Shown: piece by piece, positions 17,401-24,724 of the stretch | Layout: the number at the start of each line of letters is the position of its first letter | Numbering within the stretch: position 1 is the first letter of the stretch | NCBI GenBank assembly: GCA_022768945.1 | Contig: JALEKY010000029.1 | Span: 1-32,959, forward strand | DNA from: Christensenellaceae bacterium | GTDB taxonomy: Bacteria; Bacillota; Clostridia; Christensenellales; Borkfalkiaceae | Direction of reading: 5' to 3' | Length of the DNA stretch: 32,959 bases | Made by a program: the position numbers and the translations under genes | The notes under the pieces: model-generated | Seen by the model: only the letters and a program-made list of their open reading frames with translations | Database searches by the model: none | Told to the model about the DNA's origin: nothing

Positions 17401-19006
17401 CGAAAGCCGTTCTTACTTTATCTTCAAAGGTCGTTACGCCGCGCCTTACAAGCGCGATTTTGCCTTTGTAATATTCTTTTTCGTGTATTTTGTAATAAGA
17501 AGCTTCGCCGTTACCGCCGATCGTTACGTATGAGAAATCGTAGCTGTCGTAAGTAGTTCCGTCGAGTTCTCCCCTTGCCGTAAGAATTTCGTTAACGAAG
17601 TCCTTATCGACGTTATCAGCGGTGCTCGCCTCGTTGAAGTAAATAATGTCGTCGTTATACATCAGGTAGGGAGTCATAACGCCGTCTACCGAAGCTATGG
17701 ACAACGCGCCCTCGTAAGTGGAAGGCGAACCTACGGTACCGGAATCCGGGTTGGAAGTAAGACCGTTGCTACCGTTCTTTTCCGAGTTCATCGTAGCGTT
17801 GTAGCTGTTTGCAGCGGAAGCGATGAGCGAAATGCCGGCATCCTTTACCTTGTCGTAAATTTCGGCAACGTTCTTTTCGTCTTCTTCTCTCGTGAAGCCG
17901 CAGCCCGAGCCGAGGGACATATTGATAACGTCTACGCCTATGTTCACGCAGTCTTCGAGCGCCGCTATAAGCCAGGAAGTTTTAGCGCCGTCCTGCGCGT
18001 CTGAGAAAACTTTCATTATCGCGAGCTGCGCGCCGGTAGCTACGCCGGTGATAACGTCGTCTTCGCCGGCTATAATACCTGCAACGTGCGTGCCGTGTTC
18101 GGAGTTAATCGGGAAAACGTCAGAGTCCTTATCCGCATAGTCGTACGTATAAGGTACTTTTCTGTTTACGTATACGTCCGACGCGGTAAGGCCTTTGGTG
18201 GTTTTAGCCGCGCTGAGCTTTTTGCCGGACATATTGAAAAGGTCGGTTTTCGTTCCGTCTTCGGAGTACTTGTACAGTCTTCCGTTTTCGCGTTTGAGAA
18301 GGTCGCCGTCGTTTGCGTCTTCGGACGCCGCGAATGCGGTATGCGTGTAATCTAGACCGGTATCGAGAATAGCGACTATAACGCCTTCGCCTGTATAAGA
18401 AGTGGTATTGGTGAAAATACCCGTGTTCTTATCGACGTCGACCGTGTTTATGACTTTCTGATATTTACTCTCTTCGTACACTTCACCGACGATTGCGGTA
18501 GCCTGATTCTGTTTGAGCAAATCTTCTACGTCGTAGAAGTCTTTAGCCTTTACGGTAATCTCGAAACCGCTGACGACGTTGTCGTAAGTTTCCCCCATTT
18601 TGTAGGAAATACCCGACTTATCGAGCTTGCGCGTAAGAATTTTTCTTTCCGTTTCGGCTTTGTTTTTTATCGCCTGAGCTTCCGCGCCGTAAGCGTATTC
18701 GCTGACGTCGTTATATCCCGTAGAAGCGAGGTATCCGTCTACAACCCCGTCGGTCTTCATCGAAACGATTACGGAAATTTCCGTGTCATCTTCAACCGAA
18801 TCGGGAAGCGCGGAAACCGCCGTGCCGTCGAAATACGTACCGAGGTCGTTTTGAAGGCTTTCTTTAAGCTTTGTGATCGCGGCGAGCGGCGAAACGTTGC
18901 TTGCGCTTACTCCGCCGGTAAAGTCCCCGGATAAAATTCCGAGGCTAACCGAAATCATTATCAAAACGGATAATAATCTAATAAATAATTTCTTTTTCTT
19001 TGTCAT
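11414..19006 (-). CDS. Giant cell-surface subtilisin-like serine protease (S8) with LRR_5 repeats and C-terminal membrane anchor
   Basis: A 2530-residue secreted protease. A signal peptide (about 1-35) and a propeptide of the inhibitor I9 type (about 75-180) come first. The catalytic Asp is D215 (AILDTGLDY), His H304 (EHGTHVAG) and Ser S635 (SGTSMAAP), with the oxyanion Asn at about 400 (SAAN). A protease-associated domain lies inside the catalytic domain (about 455-580), as in lactocepin and C5a peptidase. Fn3-like domains follow (VDFEAPVISDV near 1065), then a BIG2-like domain (about 1210-1300). About 28 BspA-type LRR_5 repeats with IGDYAF-type cores cover about 1455-2310. Near the end are a short helical module (AARKAYAALPSIEQQALV), a Ser-rich linker and a membrane helix (about 2495-2519) with a basic tail. 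There is no LPXTG. All catalytic residues are intact. The ribosome site (AGTAGGA) is weak. Confidence 0.95.
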   Translation of the reverse strand: MTKKKKLFIRLLSVLIMISVSLGILSGDFTGGVSASNVSPLAAITKLKESLQNDLGTYFDGTAVSALPDSVEDDTEISVIVSMKTDGVVDGYLASTGYNDVSEYAYGAEAQAIKNKAETERKILTRKLDKSGISYKMGETYDNVVSGFEITVKAKDFYDVEDLLKQNQATAIVGEVYEESKYQKVINTVDVDKNTGIFTNTTSYTGEGVIVAILDTGLDYTHTAFAASEDANDGDLLKRENGRLYKYSEDGTKTDLFNMSGKKLSAAKTTKGLTASDVYVNRKVPYTYDYADKDSDVFPINSEHGTHVAGIIAGEDDVITGVATGAQLAIMKVFSDAQDGAKTSWLIAALEDCVNIGVDVINMSLGSGCGFTREEDEKNVAEIYDKVKDAGISLIASAANSYNATMNSEKNGSNGLTSNPDSGTVGSPSTYEGALSIASVDGVMTPYLMYNDDIIYFNEASTADNVDKDFVNEILTARGELDGTTYDSYDFSYVTIGGNGEASYYKIHEKEYYKGKIALVRRGVTTFEDKVRTAFEQGCLGIIIYNNVSGSISMSVGNNMGAVCSLTQDDGEILAAQSEGIIRISKSQEAGPFMSDFSSWGPTSDLKIKPEITGHGGEIYSAVPGQEYDSLSGTSMAAPNVSGVTALIRQYVKDEVAPAGSTPTEITAIVNRLMMSTADIIMNKNGVAYAVRKQGAGLVNITKATNTEAYLVTYDKNGKELDKTKLMSTTKLEIGDDKEKIGVYEMTFGITALDKQSVTYDVNAIVNTEGVSTTYTKRGERTVTQDGYTLEGGEKSVTVTKVENGSVTGNRVTVEKGKTATVTVKITLSDADKQYLDESFENGMYIEGFITLNKPGNEDKTKSDLSVPFLGFYGDWTKAPIFDEEYYDTNKDELNAGISQDDKLMPDAYATRVIGSLYSDYISTLGNYYFIQNPSMPVIAASKDHIALSNQEATSNTSNYTVKGINSINAGLLRNVKTAYLMITEDSTGEVVWSKTYHNQRKSFNNGGSIRASSFDVDFSVLEQDLKNNTKYTVRLETYIDEGANGEFASQNNERNVFEFPFYVDFEAPVISDVVYRSEYDESTKKTTLYADLSVYDNHYAMALQPGMIARSTDPQYTYSLSMFGQYMTPIYSSYNSTTTVTINLTDYVQQIKNSVGIGYREDGQSYVIENSNTFVVNVYDYAMNAATYELKLPDEIVSMYFHEEDKPENPIETLSLNINETKDLARILSTYPDESWVQALNYEVTNPDGNEVISVVNNIVVAKASGDAVLKAVGYDEDGSRFEASLNVHVYAEDEEGYRKLTVKEANKFELQGYDTIKAYYALSSDEREIGITGGSYEFSGTSSTYSLSMYPSERVKINYLLESYFPERTRVTISALGDNVVITGENGDEIEAVKKGSTSVTFRVRYYDPVNDREYATSYQKQINITVKEPFTTQSIYLMSYKGLGGEVTIPGNKGITTIYQYAFSNYEYVEKDLSAGDVIDKEDPYYIKPVYIGENTITKVIIPKGVTDIQQYAFAGLTALKEVVFEENEKGINIGVGAFEGCTSLERVTFAKDASGKTAIRFINKDAFKNCTKLSSIDLSGVVAIGDYSFMNCNIGNLTLPKTAQSIGIGSFSGNKNMLTAEISATKIKAGVGAFYGCTSLEEIKLNAPVVSANLFTGCDNIKTIVLGKDVAVIGENAFANCDRLTEIKVDAKNPNITSDNGILYSKDKTEVVLVPRYKATTDLTLPETVTKIGNGAFSGVKRISKVTAKGVTEIGDYAFYNSTVSKAEFGNVSEIGAYAFASSNLEAFPVFNANGGDYALKTIGDYAFAFASKLQTLDLSVYGDGLVIGDYAFVQCTNLTSLTIGNDAKIGSHAFACTMSLNTFENVQNTRVFEDTRYYKEEKVIVKDADGNENVFYYLYYQVENGTNSNLAQVTMGENVEIGDYAFLYNANLKEVNLGGGAKIGDYAFSTCKNLDKIDLSKVKSIGDYAFSGIRTRVYSKRESRYGYAYKWEIVNGELVATDYLYSSLASGITESNLADGVKLGMGVFAFTEKLANVTLPSNFTGKVSETEDGIETFEQNYIPAYTFAYSTKLSAADFTNVIGIGSYAFAFTSMQTLDLANTANVGSYAFTRAPLTSVKLADDSIIGDAAFANCNKLATVENLESAVSIGDYAFMRTQISSLALTNAEKVGDFAFAKTNVTSVTFGDKLTEIGENPFYDCDIDSFGRIVEVAFGNGTVNTFEDSYSISDSVYVSEGVLYKTVTNGKVLVSYPKNSEETTYTVEEGTVRISANAFTGSGLYSLVLASTLSAIGDKAFYECNNLSTVTFLSLEAPILEEAYDTSYLSFTNLPYTGVIANNSVVYEGLGIAPFYMWNVTSRYNNFYFGANFVNYVGKVKDGLVMIKPQNGKNYDTFIFGQYFDTVVNGHTAASQDTLKVIGLIAALDKRISLADEEAVVAARKAYAALPSIEQQALVSNISVLEKAESMIKTLKARDSSSGSSSSSEETQSNVLAIVLISVGGVVVLAGAAAAVCCVLKKKNNNKVNE

Positions 19007-19057
19007 AATTTTTTCCTACTTGGTTTTGTGAGCGAAAATTCGCTTTTCTCGGAGTAA

Positions 19058-22000
19058 TTAGTTTAACTGGGTAAACTTGCCTTCATTTACGGTGAACCTG
19101 ATTGCCGCGGTATTGCCGTTAAGTTCCCATGCGATCGTGTAAACGCCGGTTTCCGCGTCGTAAGTGCTGGAGGCTACGAGATAAGCCGAGCCGCCGTCGA
19201 ACGCGTAAACGATTACGTTGTGGTCTTTATCGATTTCAACGTATCTGCCCGCGGAAGTGCCCTGTCCGTTTGCGTCGTAATAAACGTTCATTTCCTTCGT
19301 TTCGAACGAAACTAATTCGTAAGCTTTAACGTATGTAACGGTACCGGAGGAGCTTGTAACGGGGTACTGAACGGAGCCTTCGTCGTCCGCAAGGTGAATT
19401 ACATAATGCGTGGAAGTAAGTATTTTTCCGTCTTCCCCTCTCGTTCTCGCTATAAACGCGTATTTAACGCCCGTTTCGCCCTCGGCAAGTTCGGGAGCGT
19501 AATATACTTCCGTTTTGATTTCGGTATCGACGCCGCCCTTCGTGGAGTAAATGGTTACGGTATTGAACAAGTCGCCCGCTTTAAATCTCGAATCCGCAAC
19601 AAGCGTTCTTTCGATGACGAGTTTTATGTCCGCTCCCTCGATAACCTCGGTTTGGACTCTCGTAAACGCGTTCATCGTGTAACCGACGGCGTTCGAGTAA
19701 GTCGCGCCGAACGAGAAGTTCATTCTGTAATCGACTCCGTCCTTACCTGTGATTCCGATCGTGTAGTAAGAGCCGTTGTAAGTGTAATCGGAAGCGTTTT
19801 CGAAGCTGAGGTTGTTACCTTCGGCGTCGGCATATTTCGTTCCGCTGCCGAACTTGCCGGAAGCGGCTTTATTTACGACTTCGCCGTTTTCGTCCAACGT
19901 TTCGATTACGCTCATTTCACCGTAAGCTTCTTCGTTTTCTTCTATAAACGCGGTAGCGTCCATACCGAACATCTGCATGTAAACAGCCGTATTGATAACG
20001 TACGCCGATTTACCGCTCTTAACCATTCTCGCGCCCTGAACGGAGAACGTAGCCTTGCCGTCGCCGTTGGTCTGCGCAGCGAACGAAAGATCGAGGTCGA
20101 ACTCGAAGTAGCCTATTCTCAAATAGGTTGCGGTCTTTTCGGTGTAATCCGTTTCGGTGGTGTCGTCGGGGAGCGTTACGCCGTCTTTGACCTTTACGGT
20201 CTTTCTGACAACGGTAGCCGATACCGATTGTTCTTTCTTGGAGGTATCCGTTTCGTCTCTGTTCGACAACGTAACCGTAGCGGTTACTTCGAACGTCTTG
20301 CCTGTAGGTCTGAACGAGAAGTCTTTTACGTCATAGAGAACTTTGCCCTCGTTGTATCTGAACGGGTACTTGTTCTGCTCGTCCGCATTTCTCGTAGCGA
20401 CGAGGTTTCTTCCCTCGTATTTTATATACTGCTTGGAGTTAAGCTCGATTGTGCTGCCGAACCCGTACGTGCCCTTGTTTACGAAGCCGTATGCGTTTGC
20501 GGAGCTGTCCGAAGGATCCTGTTTGAAGAGCGTTACCGTTTCGCTTCCTTCGTTATATTCGAAGAAGTAGTTGCTTTCGCCCTCTATCTGAGCGATGCCG
20601 TAAGGAGTGAAGAACAACGATTCGAACTCTTCGGTGAAGTAGCTGACGCCTGCCGCGGCAATGCCCGCTTCCTGATATGCTACCGTATGGTTTACTCTGT
20701 CGTACTTATAAACGCCTACGCCGCTCGAAGAGCCGTCGGACGTCATAAAGAACAGAATGCTGTCGCTTATAAGCGTGTAGTAGCCCGTTTTAGCCGTTCC
20801 CTTTTCTCCGAAGAATACCGCGTTGCCCGCGCTGTCGAGAACGAGTACGTTAAACGAATCCGCTTCGACGTAAGTTTCCGCCATTTCTTCGTGAATTATA
20901 GCGAATACGGGAATTGTGTTGTTCCCGCTCTTTACGGTACCGAGCATACCTTCGTACGTGATTTCTGCCGCACCGTCGTTAAACGTAAGCACAACCTTGC
21001 CTGTTTCCGAGTTTAAGGTGTATGTAGCCGAATCGGAAATAGTCTTTCTTTTAGCAGTTCCCTTTTCGTAAACGACGTTGCCGTTTTCGTCCGTTTCGTA
21101 TACGAATACGGTCGCGGTGCCAACGCCGTTATTGATATCGCCGTTGAGCGTTACCCAGTAACCCTTTTTTGAAGCCTGGTTTTCTATTACGTAGTAAGTG
21201 CCGTATTCTATTCCTTTAACGACAAGTCTGTCGCCGTCTACGACAAAGTAATAGTTTCTGTTGTTTCCGTAGAACGTTATTTCGTCGCCGAGTTTTCTGT
21301 AAATACCGGTGGATTCGTTACCCTCTTCGTCCGTATACGTAGCGACGAGGTATCCGTCGAGCACGAGTTTTTCAAGCGTGCTGCCCGTTTCGTACGTTGC
21401 GCCGCTTTCTTCCGCTCTATAGAAAATCGCGAAGTAGTAATTGTTGAGTATTATACGAGCGAACTTGATTTCCTTATGAGAATTCTCTTCGCCCATATAT
21501 TCGTTCGTTTCGAAAATATATACGGGGTACTGATTGTTGCCCGCGGTAAGTTTTTCGGTAGTAACTTCTCTGTACGTTCCTTTGAACGTGTATTCGACGT
21601 AATTGCCCTTTGCGTCCTTTTCGTACTGACCGTCAATCTCTTTGAGATAATGGTAGGTCGCGCCGCCCATTCCGTCGAACTCGATATAGAAATACTGGTT
21701 AGCCGAACCGTATCTTTCCATTACGTACGCGCCGAACGGTCTGGAAGCTGCGGTAAACGTGCCTTTTTCTTCGTTAAGTACGCAGTAATAATACGTGCTG
21801 CCCGCTATCGTGGTGAGCTTAGTCTTTTCGTCCGTGCTTACCGAACCTACGATTCTCGTCGAACCGACCGTAACTATCGCTACGGCTCCGTCTATTATCT
21901 GAATCGTTCCGCCCGTTTCGGTATCCGTATTTGTGTATTTCTTCATATTCTCGATCTTTTCGGTATCGAGAGTGTAGCTGTACCAATAAGCGACTGCCTT

Positions 22001-24364
22001 GCTCGAAACGGAAGCTTCGTCATAAACGACCGATTTAAGCTTTTCGAAGTCGAACGAGAACGGAACGCCGGTTATTTCGCCGTCTGCCGCGTTGTAACCC
22101 GTAAGAGTCAATTCGTACAGGTTGTCCGCGTTCAACGCGTAAGTACCGTAGTTGATTTTTTCGTAAACGGTGAAAGAAGTTTCACCGACCGTCTTTGTAA
22201 CTTTTACGTAAATAGCGGCTTCGCCCTTTTCGTTTTCGTTGAGAACGATTACGAGGTTGGAGTTTACTGCCGTTCTGTTTCTGCTGTCTTTACCGTAGTA
22301 AGAACGTTCGGTATAATCGACGTTCTTTACGTCGAGATAATACTTGGTAATCTGTACTGCCGTGGGCTTTCCGTCTACAATGTCAATCTTTGTTTCCGTC
22401 TTAACGCTTATGATAAGCGAAGCTTCGAGCGAGCTTGAGGAAAACTTAACGATCGTTCCGCCGAATACGACCGAAGTGCCGGAAACGGTGTAAGTACCTT
22501 CAGTGGTTTTGCCGTTCTCGTCAGTGTATTCTGCTTTATATACGCCGTCCGTCTTAAGCGAGCCTTTTCCGTCTTCGAAGGAGAAAGTCGCGTCGAGAGA
22601 CGAGTTGTACGCTACGAAGCCCTTGGAGCCGTCGGTCGCGTCGAGAAGTTTGAACGTGCCTATGCTCTGACCTGCGCTCGATTGGAGCGTTAAAATTTCA
22701 TTTTGTATCGAATAATAAACGTAAGAAGTCGAGCCGCCGCTGTAGAACAAGCCCATACCGAAACCGGAAAGAAGCAATCTTGTGGGAGAGCTCGTTTGTT
22801 CGGACGAAACGAGCTGTCCGTTGTAAGCATAATAATAATGCATTACGCCGTAACCCGCTTCTTCTTCGTTTCTGAGCTGGAATGCCGAACGATTGCTTGC
22901 CGTACCTATATTGAAAGTAATCGTTTTTCCGTTCAGTTCTCCGTCCGTAAACGTAGCTACGTAATATCCGTTTTCGTTTACTTCGTAAGTGCCGTGAGAA
23001 GTCTTTTCGCTGATAATCGCGCCGTTTTCGTCCTTGAAATAGTACGTTACTTCGTTGTATTTGCCGAACTGCATTATTTCGCTTTCGTCAAATCCGACGC
23101 CGGAAACGAACTTGGTGGGAGCATATTGGCTTCTCACCGAGCTGCTGTACGCGAAATACAGGTCGCCTTCGAAAATCTTTCCTTCTTCGAGTATGCCTTT
23201 TTCGGTTTCGATAAGGAATATGCGTTCGCCCTCGTCTTCTTCCAAAGTACATTCAAAGAAGACGTCCCCTCTCTGTACGTAAACTTTGTTGTCCTTCGTA
23301 AGGAAAAGCGTATCGTATCCGCCGTACATATCGGGGATACCCTTGGACCATACCGCTCTGAGGTCGGTATTCTGATCTAAATCTATTTTAACGATTTCCG
23401 CGGAAGCGCCGATTTTCTGAGTTTCGGGATCGAAAAGCTTTTCGGAAACGGAGTTAACCGTATAAATTACGTCGTTTTCGACGTCCCTCCAACCGGAAAG
23501 CATATATCCGCTGCAAACGAAGTCCTTAACAGGCAATTCTAATTTCGCACCGAACAAAACGTCCTTGGTTACGATTTTCTCGGTAAGACTCGATTCGGGA
23601 TATTCCGAGAAAAATCTTACTTTCAGAGTTCTTCTGTCGTAATATACTTTGAATACGTTTTCGGAAGCGTTTTCGGAAATAACCGCTTCGGTCTTCTGAT
23701 CGTCGTGAGTAGCTTCGGAAACGTAGAAACCTGCAAATACGTGGTTTTCGGTAACGTCGAAATCGGTTCCCGCAAACGCGTATCCGGTAACTACTTCGGG
23801 AGCTTCGTAATCGCCCGCTTTACCGTCGTCGGTAATTCCCTGTTTGAGTATATTGACCTCGTACTTAACCTTATACTTTGCCGTAAGCGTTACTCCGCTC
23901 GCGCTCGCCGTAAGATTTTTGGAAAGTTCTTTTCCGTTTACCGTCCAGTAAGCGAACTGATTGTCCGTTTTTGTCGGTATCAAATCTTTAACCGCCTGAT
24001 AAACGTTATCGCCCTCTTTTACTTTAACGGAAGTAGCGGAAACGCTCCCGCCGTTTGCGTTAAGCGTGATTGTGGCTACGTTTGCCCATTTCGCATAAAC
24101 GGTAACGTCCGCCGCGGGTTCTATTGAGGTAATCGCGCTGCCGGTTAACTCTTTGTTGAGATACCAGCCGTCGAATATACAATTCTCTTTTACCGCTTCG
24201 GGCAGAACGTAAGTTTCGTTCTCTTTGACTTTTACCGCAGCTATCGCCTGACCGCCGTTCGTTTCGAACGAAACGTTGTAAGATTTAGTGCATGCGGTAA
24301 GCGAGAATATCGACATACATGCAAGCACTGCCAGCGCGAAAACAATTATTGTCCTTTTTTTCAT
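19058..24364 (-). CDS. Giant lipoprotein with InlB B-repeat-like domains and many degenerate beta-rich repeats
   Basis: A 1768-residue lipoprotein with canonical lipobox LTAC (cysteine at about 25). Residues about 28-105, 95-170 and 245-340 are InlB B-repeat-like: VSFETNGGQAIAAV, FDGWYLNKELTGS, VYAKW; ITLNANGGSVSATSV; LRAVWSKG. The remainder is a long run of degenerate modules of about 50-100 residues. Each has a core like LVLDGYLVATYTDEEGN, then G-x-Y and a further pair of strands; examples are IEFDGMGGATYHY, LVLDSAGNAVFFGEKG and YKAEYTDENGKTTEGTY. I do not recognise a named family for these. No catalytic motif was seen. It is the first gene after the promoter at 24459-24488, and the ATG follows TTGGAG by 9 bases. 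The protease gene starts 51 bases downstream. Confidence 0.92.
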   Translation of the reverse strand: MKKRTIIVFALAVLACMSIFSLTACTKSYNVSFETNGGQAIAAVKVKENETYVLPEAVKENCIFDGWYLNKELTGSAITSIEPAADVTVYAKWANVATITLNANGGSVSATSVKVKEGDNVYQAVKDLIPTKTDNQFAYWTVNGKELSKNLTASASGVTLTAKYKVKYEVNILKQGITDDGKAGDYEAPEVVTGYAFAGTDFDVTENHVFAGFYVSEATHDDQKTEAVISENASENVFKVYYDRRTLKVRFFSEYPESSLTEKIVTKDVLFGAKLELPVKDFVCSGYMLSGWRDVENDVIYTVNSVSEKLFDPETQKIGASAEIVKIDLDQNTDLRAVWSKGIPDMYGGYDTLFLTKDNKVYVQRGDVFFECTLEEDEGERIFLIETEKGILEEGKIFEGDLYFAYSSSVRSQYAPTKFVSGVGFDESEIMQFGKYNEVTYYFKDENGAIISEKTSHGTYEVNENGYYVATFTDGELNGKTITFNIGTASNRSAFQLRNEEEAGYGVMHYYYAYNGQLVSSEQTSSPTRLLLSGFGMGLFYSGGSTSYVYYSIQNEILTLQSSAGQSIGTFKLLDATDGSKGFVAYNSSLDATFSFEDGKGSLKTDGVYKAEYTDENGKTTEGTYTVSGTSVVFGGTIVKFSSSSLEASLIISVKTETKIDIVDGKPTAVQITKYYLDVKNVDYTERSYYGKDSRNRTAVNSNLVIVLNENEKGEAAIYVKVTKTVGETSFTVYEKINYGTYALNADNLYELTLTGYNAADGEITGVPFSFDFEKLKSVVYDEASVSSKAVAYWYSYTLDTEKIENMKKYTNTDTETGGTIQIIDGAVAIVTVGSTRIVGSVSTDEKTKLTTIAGSTYYYCVLNEEKGTFTAASRPFGAYVMERYGSANQYFYIEFDGMGGATYHYLKEIDGQYEKDAKGNYVEYTFKGTYREVTTEKLTAGNNQYPVYIFETNEYMGEENSHKEIKFARIILNNYYFAIFYRAEESGATYETGSTLEKLVLDGYLVATYTDEEGNESTGIYRKLGDEITFYGNNRNYYFVVDGDRLVVKGIEYGTYYVIENQASKKGYWVTLNGDINNGVGTATVFVYETDENGNVVYEKGTAKRKTISDSATYTLNSETGKVVLTFNDGAAEITYEGMLGTVKSGNNTIPVFAIIHEEMAETYVEADSFNVLVLDSAGNAVFFGEKGTAKTGYYTLISDSILFFMTSDGSSSGVGVYKYDRVNHTVAYQEAGIAAAGVSYFTEEFESLFFTPYGIAQIEGESNYFFEYNEGSETVTLFKQDPSDSSANAYGFVNKGTYGFGSTIELNSKQYIKYEGRNLVATRNADEQNKYPFRYNEGKVLYDVKDFSFRPTGKTFEVTATVTLSNRDETDTSKKEQSVSATVVRKTVKVKDGVTLPDDTTETDYTEKTATYLRIGYFEFDLDLSFAAQTNGDGKATFSVQGARMVKSGKSAYVINTAVYMQMFGMDATAFIEENEEAYGEMSVIETLDENGEVVNKAASGKFGSGTKYADAEGNNLSFENASDYTYNGSYYTIGITGKDGVDYRMNFSFGATYSNAVGYTMNAFTRVQTEVIEGADIKLVIERTLVADSRFKAGDLFNTVTIYSTKGGVDTEIKTEVYYAPELAEGETGVKYAFIARTRGEDGKILTSTHYVIHLADDEGSVQYPVTSSSGTVTYVKAYELVSFETKEMNVYYDANGQGTSAGRYVEIDKDHNVIVYAFDGGSAYLVASSTYDAETGVYTIAWELNGNTAAIRFTVNEGKFTQLN

Positions 24365-24387
24365 TTCGCATTCTCCAATATAAGGTT

Positions 24388-24418
24388 TATTCGAAAGAAT
24401 TGTATATTTTTTCGAATA
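24388..24418 (-). promoter_or_regulatory. Inverted repeat in the leader of the protease/opp operon
   Basis: TATTCGAA (24388-24395) and TTCGAATA (24411-24418) are perfect 8-base arms with a 15-base spacer. The repeat lies in the untranslated leader between the promoter and the ribosome site of the 1768-residue lipoprotein gene. It could be an operator or an RNA stem. The symmetry is seen directly; the function is inference. Confidence 0.4.
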
Positions 24419-24458
24419 GATGAATATTTATTCATAATCCGTAAAAATACATTCTTTT

Positions 24459-24488
24459 ATTTTATCATTTTTGTTATTATTCCGTCAA
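24459..24488 (-). promoter_or_regulatory. Promoter of the surface-protease/opp gene cluster
   Basis: TTGACG (24488-24483), an 18-base spacer and TAAAAT (24464-24459) on the minus strand lie in AT-rich sequence. Each hexamer differs from consensus at one base. The predicted start near 24452 gives a leader of about 88 bases. It is the only convincing promoter seen for the eight genes down to oppF. Confidence 0.65.
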
Positions 24489-24724
24489 GTAAATACAACT
24501 TGCGTCATGGTTTACCCGAGCCGTTTTTCTACCCGGCTATCGGTTTTAATCGATTAAAAACGTCAGGTTGGTTGTGTTTTTATGCTTTCGTATTCGAATT
24601 CATTACACTCAAAATCATTTTATATACGAAAAGCTGACCGCACTCTGTATCGTATTATCATTTTTCGTCCCATTTTTCTTCTCCTGATATTCATTTATTA
24701 TAGTCAAACTGATAAAACTGAATT

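Larger units (their letters stand above)
24365..24724. other. Intergenic region between two giant surface-protein genes
   Basis: No confident gene is present. On the minus strand, after the stop codon at 24725, there is a TATAAT (24702-24697) without a good -35 box. A possible 17-codon frame (24673-24620) follows AGGAG by 8 bases. Next are a 16-base palindrome TTTTAATCGATTAAAA (24544-24559) and a bulged GC-rich hairpin (about 24517-24543) that is followed by TTTT only on the plus strand. The promoter and inverted repeat of the downstream operon complete it. No clear minus-strand terminator for the LRR lipoprotein gene was found. Confidence 0.65.

Noticed and set aside
15137-17533. Long plus-strand open frames opposite the protease gene (264 and 453 codons)
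   Set aside because: They are shadows of the protease frame. The translations are rich in Arg, Val, Tyr and Phe, with no domain or ribosome site.
19031-19044. Terminator between the giant lipoprotein and the protease
   Set aside because: AGCGAAAATTCGCT is a short stem and its T run follows only on the plus strand, so it gives no support for splitting the operon.
19394-21016. Plus-strand open frame of 540 codons opposite the giant lipoprotein
   Set aside because: It is a shadow of a well-supported minus-strand gene with lipobox and InlB-like domains. The composition is unnatural and no start signal is present.
24516-24543. Terminator of the LRR lipoprotein gene
   Set aside because: The bulged hairpin is followed by a T tract only on the plus strand. 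On the minus strand GTAAACC follows, so it does not qualify as an intrinsic terminator for that gene.
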